Shown: piece after piece, positions 52,372 to 60,990 of the stretch
Numbering within the stretch: the stretch's first letter is position 1
Layout of the letters: the number at the start of each line of letters is the position of its first letter
Assembly: GCA_023414355.1 (NCBI GenBank)
Contig: JAEZOB010000020.1
Location: 22,347 to 86,346, forward strand
Length of the DNA: 64,000 nucleotides
Direction of reading: 5' to 3'
Source of the DNA: Bacillota bacterium
GTDB taxonomy: Bacteria; Bacillota; Clostridia; Lachnospirales; Lachnospiraceae
Made by a program: the position numbers and the translations under genes
The notes under the pieces: model-generated
The model's input: only the letters and a program-made list of their open reading frames with translations
The model's database searches: none
What the model was told of the DNA's origin: nothing

Positions 52372-54480
52372 ATGAAAAAGCAAGTAATGAGTATAATTAT
52401 TGTGCTGGCTATGGTGCTGACTTTATTGCCAATGTCGGCGTCTGCTGATAGCTGGCCTTTTGTGCCGAGTGAGAAGAATCTGACAGATGGAAAAATCAAG
52501 TCAGGCTGGTATCTGATCTATTCTCACGATATGGGTACCTTCCGTATTGATGGCAGCTTGGTATTACCCTCGAGGAGGGCAAGAAACACATTCTATTTTG
52601 AGCATTTGGGTGATGATAAATACTATATTTATGACTCAAATGGTAAATACCTAGCATTTGAAGGCAATTATTCAGGCAATAAGCCAAAAGAATATGCCAA
52701 TATCGTCGCCAGTAAAACAGCCTGTAAGTGGATTGTATATACTTATAACGCAGGCGGATATGTAGAGTATAAGTTTGCCCCATTGGCGGATCACGGGTTT
52801 GATATTACGACCGGTATAGAATCCTGCACTGCAACGAAGGATAGTAAGCTGTATTTAACAAAAGCATCGAATATTCATTTCAGGTCGAGATTTACAGTGG
52901 TAAAAGCTCCTGATGAGCTAATACCGCAGTGGTGGAGTAATTATATAACTGGAGGTGAAGAACCGACCGACCAAGAAGTTTACATTGTCTCGCTCCCTAT
53001 TAAAACAGAGTATGAAGTAGGTGATAAATTTGATACTCACGGCATATTTGTAAAGGCTCGTATTGACAAAGAGGAGATAGATGTCTCAAAAAAAATTACC
53101 TTCTATACCTCCAATACGGTGCAGCTGACAGGGAATCGTTCCTTTACTAGCAGTGGAAGAAAGGTTATCGAGCTTAGATATGAAGACAAAAAGATTGGAG
53201 AATATACTATAACAGTAGCCGAAGCAAGTGCAAAGCCCACACCGGCACCCTTAGTCCCTATTTCTTCAAAGAAGGTTGGCATGGCGACCTTGTCCACTTA
53301 TGTAGTTTGGGGTGACCCAAACGATAAGGAAAAAAGTGACGCAGAGGATATATTTAGTACCAAACCTGCTCCCGGCAATATTGGAGATATCTCCCCGATT
53401 TCTCAGTTTCTTGACGCAGAGGGAAAATTCGCCTACGCCTATGTGCTGGATGAGGAGGATGACAATATCTATGTACAAAAATCAGATGGAACATCCATAG
53501 TCATCCAAAAGGCTGCACCAAAATTCGGGGCTTTGACACAGGATTCTGATGGATACTACTATGCTGTGACAGGCAAGCGAAACGGTGCTGTCAATTCAAT
53601 CAATGCTGATGTGAGTGGTAAATACGATAAGAATGTTAACACTGTGTTTATTTCAAAATACACAAGCGAGGGGGATCTGGTAAAGACAACAGGCTTTGTC
53701 GGTAATTTAGGTAATGCTAGTGCCCGTACGCAAAATCCTTTTAATGGTGGCAACTGTGTGGTTGCGATTAACAATGGTATATTGGTCTGTTCCTATGCAA
53801 GGCAGATGTACAACGGACATCAGGGAAAGGATGTTATCGCAGTGTCGACTGGCAATATGAAAAAGGTTTATGATAGCCTGTCGTCAAATCCGTGGGTAAG
53901 CCATTCCTTTGACCAGCGGGTGATATGGTATTCCAAAGGGAAATCGTGGCTCTTTGTTGATCTAGGCGATGCCAAGCCGCGCTCCTTTGTAGCAGACCTG
54001 CTTAATATAAAGAGCCTCAAAGCTACTAGTAACACCATTCTCACCTTTAAAGGTAAAAGCGGTGATAACTATACTAACTCACAACTCGGTGGTGTTGCAG
54101 AGACTGCAAGCGGAGTGATGTTCGTCGGTGCGGCAGGTAAAAAAGGGGCACAGAATACGAAGCAGCAGCTGTTTGTTAGCGTATTCGACCCTACGAAGGG
54201 AAGCAACACAAAAATCAACTGGCTCACAGATAATGAGGTTGTTGAACCACAGCTTGTCGGTATAGGTGATGGAAGATTCATAGTGCTGTGGGAAGAGCAT
54301 GGCAAAGCGACTATGACTTATTATATGATACTCGACGATAATGGAAAGAAGCTTTTGGGTAAAACTTCACTCGGCGATATTCGTCTACATGATGACGAAG
54401 ACCCTGTGGTGACTGAGAATGCAATTCATTGGGTATCAGAGGAGGATGGGGTTTTACTACACTACGAATTACAGTTTTGA
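52372..54480 (+). CDS. secreted protein with ricin-like, Ig-like and propeller-like domains
   Basis: The protein is 702 aa. The signal peptide is MKKQVMSIIIVLAMVLTLLP, ending near SASAD. Residues 35-180 resemble a ricin-type lectin fold (YYIYDSNGKYLAFEGNYSG). Residues 205-285 form an Ig-like domain whose opening TEYEVGDKFDTHGIFVKARI is closely like that of the preceding WG protein. The C-terminal 400 residues contain repeated beta-blade-like segments (FVGAAGKKG, LFVSVFDPTKG, PQLVGIGDGRFIVLW) suggesting a propeller. TAAGGAGGAATT precedes the ATG. It lies 125 bases after the WG gene on the same strand; the domain order is shuffled relative to it. Confidence 0.8.
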   Translation: MKKQVMSIIIVLAMVLTLLPMSASADSWPFVPSEKNLTDGKIKSGWYLIYSHDMGTFRIDGSLVLPSRRARNTFYFEHLGDDKYYIYDSNGKYLAFEGNYSGNKPKEYANIVASKTACKWIVYTYNAGGYVEYKFAPLADHGFDITTGIESCTATKDSKLYLTKASNIHFRSRFTVVKAPDELIPQWWSNYITGGEEPTDQEVYIVSLPIKTEYEVGDKFDTHGIFVKARIDKEEIDVSKKITFYTSNTVQLTGNRSFTSSGRKVIELRYEDKKIGEYTITVAEASAKPTPAPLVPISSKKVGMATLSTYVVWGDPNDKEKSDAEDIFSTKPAPGNIGDISPISQFLDAEGKFAYAYVLDEEDDNIYVQKSDGTSIVIQKAAPKFGALTQDSDGYYYAVTGKRNGAVNSINADVSGKYDKNVNTVFISKYTSEGDLVKTTGFVGNLGNASARTQNPFNGGNCVVAINNGILVCSYARQMYNGHQGKDVIAVSTGNMKKVYDSLSSNPWVSHSFDQRVIWYSKGKSWLFVDLGDAKPRSFVADLLNIKSLKATSNTILTFKGKSGDNYTNSQLGGVAETASGVMFVGAAGKKGAQNTKQQLFVSVFDPTKGSNTKINWLTDNEVVEPQLVGIGDGRFIVLWEEHGKATMTYYMILDDNGKKLLGKTSLGDIRLHDDEDPVVTENAIHWVSEEDGVLLHYELQF

Positions 54481-54577
54481 TGTTAATTAGTATTCAAACT
54501 TGGCAGGTTTAGCAAAAGATATTCAAGAGCAAAAAGATAAGACTATTGATTTATATAATAGACCAGGAGGTTATTCA

Positions 54578-54969
54578 ATGTGTAAAACTTATAAAAAAGC
54601 GATGGGTATCATCGTAATGGTAGTATTACTTTTATCTTAGGATTCGGTTTTGGAAGAGAAAAAGTAGAAGATGTAACCACTTATGGAGCGAACCTAGTAG
54701 TCAATGGTAATGGTAAAGCTAGCGGAATTGTTACCGATTATCCTGGATCAACCAACTATGCAGGTTGGACTTCGACTACTTTAGATACTGGTGGAACAAC
54801 AGCATATATAGTTATACATAATAGAATATTTCCTGAGCAACTCGCAAGTCCGAATGGCGGCAATTTCTTTGACTTTTGGCCCGAAATGGAAGCGTCGGAT
54901 ACTCTATATCAAACGCAAGATATCTTGTTATTCATAAGCACAAAAGATGTAGATAAAGATATAGATTAA
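54578..54969 (+). pseudogene. small secreted protein interrupted by a frameshift
   Basis: After CAGGAGG, the ATG at 54578 reads MCKTYKKAMGIIVMVVLLLS and stops at 54638. The next frame restores a natural signal peptide end (FILGFGFGREKVEDVTTYGA) and continues for about 110 codons to 54969 with a beta-rich sequence (GNGKASGIVTDYPGSTNYAG, then FFDFWPEMEASDTLY). One base is missing or extra around the T-rich ACTTTTATCTT at 54631-54641. A phase-variable slippage site or a sequencing error are alternatives to decay. The family is not recognised. Confidence 0.7.
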
Positions 54970-54972
54970 CAT

Positions 54973-55002
54973 TTACAACCAGCTTACGACAGATTTACGA
55001 CC
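54973..55002 (+). other. arm-type direct repeats, right end
   Basis: Three 11-base units: TTACAACCAGC, TTACGACAGAT, TTACGACCATT. They end 103 bases before the second lysS-derived repeat. Confidence 0.7.
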
Positions 55003-55105
55003 ATTAATATAGAAATATAAAGAATCATGATTTGGACGAAATACAGAGCACTTAGAATATAAGGAAATAAAGACATATAAAAGACTTTAAATTATCAAGT
55101 CTAAT

Positions 55106-55146
55106 TTCCCGACGATGAAGAGCTTGGAGAGAAAAGAAGAGAAATA
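55106..55146 (+). other. second copy of the lysS 3' end (putative att site)
   Basis: Bases 55106-55130 match 48190-48214 exactly, then the frame runs on as R-K-E-E-K and a stop at 55144-55146. Many LysS proteins end in such a Lys/Glu tail, so this may be the ancestral gene end displaced by insertion. A TTACGACC motif lies at 55176-55183, 70 bases from the repeat start; the lysS copy has 71. The remaining spacer to 55385 holds no gene. Confidence 0.75.
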
Positions 55147-55385
55147 AAGGGTTGTGAACGCTTTTTTAGGTTGACTTACGACCACTTGATTTAGAAACTT
55201 AATAAAAATCTTTATAAGTCTACACTCAAATGACAGGTAATCAGAGCAATCTGGTTGCCTGTTTTTATAATTATGAAGCAGACTGTAAGAAATCAACACC
55301 CTCTTAAATTGTTAAAAGGTAAGGTTGACACGTAAAAGCATAAAGGATATGATAATTCATATCAGAAGACGAAAGGAAAGTATAT

Positions 55386-56945
55386 ATGGAGGAGCCAAAA
55401 GTCAATCAATATCAGAAGATTATTCAATTATTTCAAGAAACGACATCTGTCAAAGAAACAGCAAAAAAGTTAGGCACATATCCCATCAAAGTAAGACGTG
55501 TTCTTATTACTGAGGGATTGTGGCATAGTAATACAAGTGATCTGATAGGTTCTCTGTATGCAAGTGGATTATCTGTTTCCGAGATTGCAAAACAACTTTT
55601 TATATCTGAAAAGAATGTTCAGTCATATATTCCGTATAGCAGAGGACAGTATAGCAAAGACCAGCGAAGTAATGAAGCTGTAAGAAGTGAAGGTTACCGT
55701 GAACGAATGCAGGTTGCTGAAAATTCACAGATAAAGAAGAAAAATCAAAATAGTAGTCAATATATGAATTCAAATAATGAAAAGGAGAACGATTATATGC
55801 AGAAATTGGATGTAATGCAAGAACGTGTTAGACAGTTAGGCAGCGACCGACCAACCCCCTATGCTATCAAGCTGCATTTGGTGCTAGATATGGAGGATAA
55901 ATACGTAGAAGAAAATGAAATTAGTGTACTTACCAAATATGGGAAAATGGTTAACGATATATCAAGAGATATTATTGTCCCGGGTGACATTACTCTGCAT
56001 GCACTTCATTATGCAATCAACAGAGCGTTTGGCTGGCAGAATAGTCATTTACACAGTTATCATCCGTATGAAGAAGAATATAATAAGATGATAAAATCAG
56101 GTAAATTTACAGAATGGGCAAAACTTGCAGGAATGTATTTCCGCTTCCCATGTGAAGACTTTGAAGATATATATTGGGATGACGACTATAAAGCAAATAT
56201 TAGTGTGAAAAACTGGTTAAGGGGAAAATATACAGGACCATATTATTATGGAGGAACGAGAGAATATTTCTACCGGTGTCAGCAGGATGTTAAAGAATTA
56301 TTTGAACGGTATCCAATATTAGAGGTTAGAAAATCATTTTCAGAGTGGATGGATGAGTGTAGAATACTAGCAGAAAAGACGGGAAATAAGGACGCTAAGG
56401 CTGATCAGATAAAACGTATCGCACCAATTACAGAGGTGACAATAAAGGAACTTGAAGACAGCATATCTTTTGGTGGGAGCTTTGATGAATTAATAGAAAG
56501 GTTACCGATTTATGACATATTACTGATGCCCGGAAGGATACAAAACTTTGATGCGTGGGATTTTTCAAATCGACGAACGCGAAAGGATTCTGAAAAGGAA
56601 GAAGGGTGTCTAGTACAGGTTACAACACCGATTCTTACGGAACTTCGTTATTGGTACGATTATGGTGATGACTGGAATGTGAAAATTACAGCAATAGCAT
56701 GCTATGATACTAAGGAAAAGTATGAAGCGTCCGGAAACCCGTTGGGACCGCTTGAGGAACATCGACCGGTTTGCGTGGCTGCAGATGCGCTACCGGTTTG
56801 TGATGATGTTGGGGGAATCCATGGTTACTGCGGCATGCTGGAAGCACTTCATGGTGAGGATTTATCTGAAAAGGAATCTATGAAGGAATGGGCTAGATCG
56901 ATGGGTTGGACAGGCAGAATGAGTAAGCCTATTAATATATTATAG
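55386..56945 (+). CDS. pRiA4b ORF-3-like protein with N-terminal HTH-like repeats
   Basis: The protein is 519 aa. Residues 5-80 look like two resolvase-type helix-turn-helix segments (IIQLFQETTSVKETAKKLGT and LYASGLSVSEIAKQLFISEK). After a charged linker, residues 155-519 match the plasmid pRiA4b ORF-3 domain (PF07929): ALHYAINRAFGWQNSHLHSY, LRYWYDYGDDWNVKI and CVAADALPVCDDVGGIHGYC. That domain is common on plasmids and accessory islands with unknown function. The HTH head suggests DNA binding. GAAAGGAAAG precedes the ATG. Confidence 0.8.
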   Translation: MEEPKVNQYQKIIQLFQETTSVKETAKKLGTYPIKVRRVLITEGLWHSNTSDLIGSLYASGLSVSEIAKQLFISEKNVQSYIPYSRGQYSKDQRSNEAVRSEGYRERMQVAENSQIKKKNQNSSQYMNSNNEKENDYMQKLDVMQERVRQLGSDRPTPYAIKLHLVLDMEDKYVEENEISVLTKYGKMVNDISRDIIVPGDITLHALHYAINRAFGWQNSHLHSYHPYEEEYNKMIKSGKFTEWAKLAGMYFRFPCEDFEDIYWDDDYKANISVKNWLRGKYTGPYYYGGTREYFYRCQQDVKELFERYPILEVRKSFSEWMDECRILAEKTGNKDAKADQIKRIAPITEVTIKELEDSISFGGSFDELIERLPIYDILLMPGRIQNFDAWDFSNRRTRKDSEKEEGCLVQVTTPILTELRYWYDYGDDWNVKITAIACYDTKEKYEASGNPLGPLEEHRPVCVAADALPVCDDVGGIHGYCGMLEALHGEDLSEKESMKEWARSMGWTGRMSKPINIL

Positions 56946-57059
56946 AATATTTCAAAATATAATGTAAAAAGCTGTATTTTAAGAAGGTGGATTTATATAA
57001 TATATTTAGATAACTGATGAAAGAGTTAATTGAGTTTCATTGAATAGAAGGAGAAAGTT

Positions 57060-57383
57060 ATGGAAGTGTCAAAGAGTGAGTGGAAACTTTTTCGAAGTAA
57101 GATAGTAGTATGGCAGGAAGCTTATATAGAGAAGCTCAATAAAGAATATATAGAGCTTTTGAACGGAGATGAAAGTTCATCCCATAGATTTTGGAAGCTA
57201 TATGAACGAATGAATAAAGATAAGAAAAAGCCTGGCGTATGTCTAGAGATGAGAAAGCAGGATGTGGTACTATGCCTTGCTAGACTTATTAATGATAATG
57301 CAATTAGTTATTCAGATTTGGAAGGATTTAATGAAGATACTATCGAGGTAGTTAAACACTTGGCAACAGTGATGTGGAAGTAG
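57060..57383 (+). CDS. conserved small hypothetical protein
   Basis: A 107-aa soluble, charged helical protein (MEVSKSEWKLFRSKIVVWQE, KKKPGVCLEMRKQDVVLCLA, then LINDNAISYSDLEGF). Similar short proteins are frequent in Lachnospiraceae genomes and are sometimes labelled multidrug transporter in error; there is no membrane segment here. AGAAGGAGAAAG precedes the ATG. Function unknown. Confidence 0.7.
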   Translation: MEVSKSEWKLFRSKIVVWQEAYIEKLNKEYIELLNGDESSSHRFWKLYERMNKDKKKPGVCLEMRKQDVVLCLARLINDNAISYSDLEGFNEDTIEVVKHLATVMWK

Positions 57384-57480
57384 TATTATGTTTCGTGAAA
57401 AATAAGAGAGGGAGCAGTAAAATGTATGAAGAAATTATGAGATTTTTGCTAAAATACAATAAGAACAGGAGATAACAAAG

Positions 57481-57975
57481 ATGGAATATCATAGATTGGA
57501 TCCTTATCCGATTCCAAAGGACAAAACACCACTATATATTAATGAGCCATGGCTGATTGATAATTCAATCATGGAACTTAGACCAGACGTCAGTGAACCA
57601 GAACAGCAAGAAGATAATGTTCGGGTATATATTCCGCTCGACATTAACAGAAAAGCAGTTCTTAGGAGATTGCATATGATGATAGCGCATTATGGTGAGG
57701 CAAACGAAAAAAATGAATCCGATTTTAGAATGGATGTCGAAACACTTATCGCGCAGGTTGAAATCTATGATCAAATATGGTGTGTGAGACATATGCCACT
57801 AGAAGGAAAACATAGCAAAGAAGCAATTGAACTTGTGAAAGAGATTATTGTGTTGTTGGAAGAAATACCTGACGGTTGCGCTGAAACATTTCCTTTCGAA
57901 ATAATAGAAACTCTAAAGGGGAATATCTATAGAAATTTCACTCGGATACAACCGACTCGGATGCAACCGAATTAA
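57481..57975 (+). CDS. conserved hypothetical protein
   Basis: A 164-aa soluble protein starting MEYHRLDPYPIPKDKTPLYI with a helical C-terminal half (ALELVKEI-like IELVKEIIVLLEEIPDG). A 17-codon open frame with GAGGGAG in front of it (57422-57475) lies just upstream and might be a leader. I recognise no domain. It belongs to the AT-rich accessory run with the ATPase that follows. Confidence 0.65.
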   Translation: MEYHRLDPYPIPKDKTPLYINEPWLIDNSIMELRPDVSEPEQQEDNVRVYIPLDINRKAVLRRLHMMIAHYGEANEKNESDFRMDVETLIAQVEIYDQIWCVRHMPLEGKHSKEAIELVKEIIVLLEEIPDGCAETFPFEIIETLKGNIYRNFTRIQPTRMQPN

Positions 57976-58050
57976 ATATTTACATTCTTGATATTAAGTG
58001 TTAGAATATATATAACTCGACGACAACCGAATTGGAAAGGATTGAATCGA

Positions 58051-59427
58051 ATGAAATTCTTTGGACGAGAAGATCAGTTAAGCAAAATTGATAAAGAAAT
58101 CAATACAGATCAGATGCGAATGGTACTAATCTACGGACGCAGACGAGTAGGAAAAAGTGAACTTGTAAAGCAGGCAATAAGCAAAACAAAAGAAAAGAGT
58201 ATTTATTATGAATGTAAGCAGGTAGCAGAGGCAAGCAATACTGAGAGCCTTTGTGATGTGATTTCAGAAATATTCAATCTTCCAAAGCTTGGATATACTA
58301 AGATTGAGGAAATCTTGGATTATATCTTTCGGTTATCCGGTAAGGAGAAAATAATACTTGTTCTGGATGAATACCCTTATTTGCGAGAAAATATAAGTGG
58401 GCTAGACAGCATTCTGCAGTCGTTGGTGGATAAATATAGAGACAATTCTAAGTTGACTCTAATTATTTTGGGATCTTATGTGGATATTATGAGATCGCTG
58501 CTGGAACATTCTAATCCATTATTCGGAAGAATAGATCGAGTTATTGATCTTAAGCAAATGGACTATTATGAATCCTCACAGTTCTATCCAGCATTTTCTC
58601 CAGAGGAGAAGGTTCGTATTTATTCAGTGTTTGGTGGAATTCCTTATTTTAATCGATTGATCGATGATACGAAAACAGTAAGAGAGAATATCATAGACCT
58701 GATTGCTTCTTCAGGAGCAAGACTTGAAAATGAGGTTTCCATGTATTTGAATGCGGAAATATCAAAAATCGTAAACGCAAATGAGGTATTTGAAGCTCTG
58801 GCAAAAGGCTATTCAAAGTATAGCGACATTCTCTCACAATCTCATGTTTCAAGTGGTCCAACCTTGGTAGATGTTTTAGATAAACTTATTCGCATGGAAG
58901 TGGTTACCAAGACGGCTCCAATTAATGATGAGAATAACAAGAAAAAATCCGGCTATTATATTTGTGATAATCTTTCCATGTTTTATTTTCGATATATTTT
59001 CAGATATTCATCACAATTGAAGCTTATGGATTCAGAGATGTTTTATAGTAAATATATAGAAAGAGATTTTGAAGAATACTTCGTGCCCCTTCAATTTGAA
59101 GAGATTTGTAAGCAATATCTGATTAGGCTGAACAGAAGAGGCGTTATGGACCCTGTTTTTGAAAAGATTGGTAAGTATTACTATGATGATCCGGTTAATC
59201 ATACAAATGGAGAGTTTGACATAGTTACAGAGGACGAAAAGGGATATGTCTTTTATGAGGTGAAATTCAAGAAAGCTCCGTTAACTGACAAAATGATAAA
59301 AGAAGAAATATCTCAGGTAAAAATGACAGGAATGAATTGTTATAAATATGTTTTTATTTCTAGATCAGGATTTGAGGGGGAAGAAAGCGATGAAATTCAA
59401 CATATAGATTTAAATGAACTATATTGA
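58051..59427 (+). CDS. archaeal-type AAA ATPase with DUF234 nuclease-like C-terminus
   Basis: About 458 aa from the ATG at 58051 after GGAAAGGATT. The N-terminal ATPase opens MKFFGREDQLSKIDKEI with Walker A YGRRRVGKSELV and Walker B ILVLDEYPYL, followed by a winged helix (SDILSQSHVSSGPTLVDVLD). The C-terminal 130 residues (NGEFDIVTEDEKGYVFYEVK) have the acidic D-(E/x)VK arrangement of a restriction-endonuclease-like fold, typical of DUF234. Family members occur singly on islands in bacteria and archaea; the role is unknown, with defence or mobile-element functions suggested. Confidence 0.85.
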   Translation: MKFFGREDQLSKIDKEINTDQMRMVLIYGRRRVGKSELVKQAISKTKEKSIYYECKQVAEASNTESLCDVISEIFNLPKLGYTKIEEILDYIFRLSGKEKIILVLDEYPYLRENISGLDSILQSLVDKYRDNSKLTLIILGSYVDIMRSLLEHSNPLFGRIDRVIDLKQMDYYESSQFYPAFSPEEKVRIYSVFGGIPYFNRLIDDTKTVRENIIDLIASSGARLENEVSMYLNAEISKIVNANEVFEALAKGYSKYSDILSQSHVSSGPTLVDVLDKLIRMEVVTKTAPINDENNKKKSGYYICDNLSMFYFRYIFRYSSQLKLMDSEMFYSKYIERDFEEYFVPLQFEEICKQYLIRLNRRGVMDPVFEKIGKYYYDDPVNHTNGEFDIVTEDEKGYVFYEVKFKKAPLTDKMIKEEISQVKMTGMNCYKYVFISRSGFEGEESDEIQHIDLNELY

Positions 59428-59658
59428 TAGCCTACTCTTATTAGGTGGGATGCAGACGCTTTCTTAGACTTAACTTGCCTGTCCCAAACTACGTATGTAC
59501 TGTAGTGGGCTCATTGCCCCGAGTGACATCCCGAGACTCTTGGTTGATATAGACATGGATTTCTCTTTAAACTATTACGACCAACTTACGACGTGGCACT
59601 ATAGTTATTTGAATATTAAATACGATATTCCTTTATACGGTACTATCTCGCTGTTATA
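59428..59658. other. spacer with a fourth arm-type repeat
   Basis: TTACGACCAAC-TTACGAC (59575-59592) repeats the 11-base-period motif of the lysS island. I found no further copy of the lysS end in the next 200 bases. The rest is without recognised features. Confidence 0.55.
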
Positions 59659-59781
59659 ATAGAGAAAGATGAAACAGTGTCATTTATTGATAAGGGTGGA
59701 GTTTTGAGCAAATTGGATCTTGGAATTGAGAAGTACCATTTTGAAGTTGGATCGAAATCTGTTAAAGATGGAAGAAGTTAA
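59659..59781 (+). pseudogene. C-terminal fragment of a nitroreductase-like gene
   Basis: An open segment without a start reads IEKDETVSFIDKGGVLSKLD, LGIEKYHFEVGSKS and a stop. LDLGIxxxHFEVG is a usual ending of one nitroreductase branch. It lies just upstream of the elaA remnant. A truncated nitroreductase N-terminus lies 1.2 kb downstream, but I cannot say they are parts of one gene. Confidence 0.45.
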
Positions 59782-59813
59782 TAACTGATGGAGAAAGTGC
59801 TGATGATAAAATA

Positions 59814-60275
59814 TTGACGGAATGGTTTAGAAAAGAATTTTCCGAACTGACAATAGATGAACTTTATGAAATTTTGCGTCTTAGGAGTGAAATCTTTGTT
59901 GTAGAGCAGGACTGCGTATATCAGGATCTTGATTTGAAGGACAAGATATGCATTCATATATTTGGTATGGATAACAGTGAAGTAATAGCTGCTCTAAGAG
60001 TAATTCCAGCAGGAATCTCTTATGAGATACCATCGATTGGCTGACTTGTTGTTAAAGAAAGCCACAGAAGATTTGGCTTTGCCAGAAAGATGATGCTTGA
60101 GGCTATTGGAATTATAAAGAAAGAATTCAAGGCAGAAAGAATAAGAATATCCGGACAAGCATATCTAAAGGATTTCTATCAGAGTCTTGGCTTTCAAATT
60201 GTCACTGATATCTATCTAGAGGATGGAATTGAACATTACGGATTTGAATTGGATTTACTAAATAAAAGGCGGTAA
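59814..60275 (+). pseudogene. ElaA-like GNAT acetyltransferase with in-frame TGA
   Basis: The frame from TTG 59814 reads WFRKEFSELTIDELYEILRL and IFVVEQDCVYQDLDLKDK, the ElaA opening, then meets TGA at 60042-60044. The same frame continues as LVVKESHRRFGFARKMMLEA, RISGQAYLKDFYQSLGFQIV to 60275. Homologues have arginine before LVV, so the stop is a single CGA to TGA change. The acetyl-CoA loop (RRFGFARK) is otherwise intact. No SECIS-like element is apparent, so selenocysteine is unlikely. Confidence 0.8.
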
Positions 60276-60278
60276 ATT

Positions 60279-60986
60279 ATGCAGTTTAAAGATAAGGTCG
60301 TGGTAATTACTGGTGGAGCACATGGTATTGGTAAAACTACAAAAGAAGCCTTTGAGTCAGGGGGCGCAATTGTAGAGGTAATTGATATTGCTGCTGGAGA
60401 CCATTATGTTGGAGATGTAAGTAAAAAGGATGTGCTTGAAGCTTTTGCAGAATATGTAATCGATAGGCATGGTCATATTGATTACCTAATTAATAACGCC
60501 CTCCCGATTATGCGTGGTATAGGTGAATGTTCATATGAAGAGTTTGAATATGCTATGGCTGTTGGAGTGACAGGTCCATTTTATCTTTCAAAATTATTTA
60601 TGCAACATTTTGCAGATGGTGCCTGTATAATTAATATGTCTTCTTCAAGAGACAGAATGAGTCAGCCCCAGACTGAGAGCTATACAGCTGCCAAAGGAGG
60701 AATTGCGGCTCTTACACACGCACTTGCTGTTAGCATGGCCGGAAAGGTTAGAGTTAATTCTATTTCTCCTGGATGGATTGAGACGGGAGATGCTGTATAT
60801 GAAGGTCCAGATGCTAGTCAGCAACTTGTGGGTAGAGTAGGCAATACAATGGATATTGCTAATATGATTCTTTTTCTTTGCTCTGATAAGGCAGGCTTCA
60901 TCTCCGGAGAGAATATTTGCATTGATGGTGGAATGACAAAACAGATGATTTATCATGGTGAGCATGGCTGGAAATATGAGGAGTAA
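60279..60986 (+). CDS. short-chain dehydrogenase/reductase
   Basis: A 235-aa classical SDR. The cofactor loop TGGAHGIGK is at residues 11-19, NNALP (NNAG-like) near 71, the catalytic serine is in NMSSSRD, and YTAAKGG near 138 supplies Tyr and Lys; SPGWIETGD and ISGENICIDGGMTK close the fold. AAGGCGG lies close to the ATG. Codon use is AT-rich, as in the neighbouring accessory genes. It is followed 4 bases later by the truncated nitroreductase. Confidence 0.92.
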   Translation: MQFKDKVVVITGGAHGIGKTTKEAFESGGAIVEVIDIAAGDHYVGDVSKKDVLEAFAEYVIDRHGHIDYLINNALPIMRGIGECSYEEFEYAMAVGVTGPFYLSKLFMQHFADGACIINMSSSRDRMSQPQTESYTAAKGGIAALTHALAVSMAGKVRVNSISPGWIETGDAVYEGPDASQQLVGRVGNTMDIANMILFLCSDKAGFISGENICIDGGMTKQMIYHGEHGWKYEE

Positions 60987-60990
60987 ACAT

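Larger units (their letters stand above)
48190..55130. mobile_element. putative integrative element at the 3' end of lysS
   Basis: Bounded by 25-bp exact direct repeats of the lysS 3' end (48190-48214 and 55106-55130). TTACGACC repeats with 11-bp spacing lie inside both ends, at 48261-48281 and 54973-55002, as integrase arm sites do. The contents are a decayed small gene, two secreted proteins and a frameshifted secreted protein. No integrase, relaxase or replication gene is present, so it would be a decayed or trans-mobilised element. The alternative is a local duplication of the lysS end. Confidence 0.6.

Noticed and set aside
60042..60044. Selenocysteine at the TGA of the elaA-like gene
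   Set aside because: Family members have arginine here, there is no hairpin of SECIS type directly after, and neighbouring genes are also decayed.
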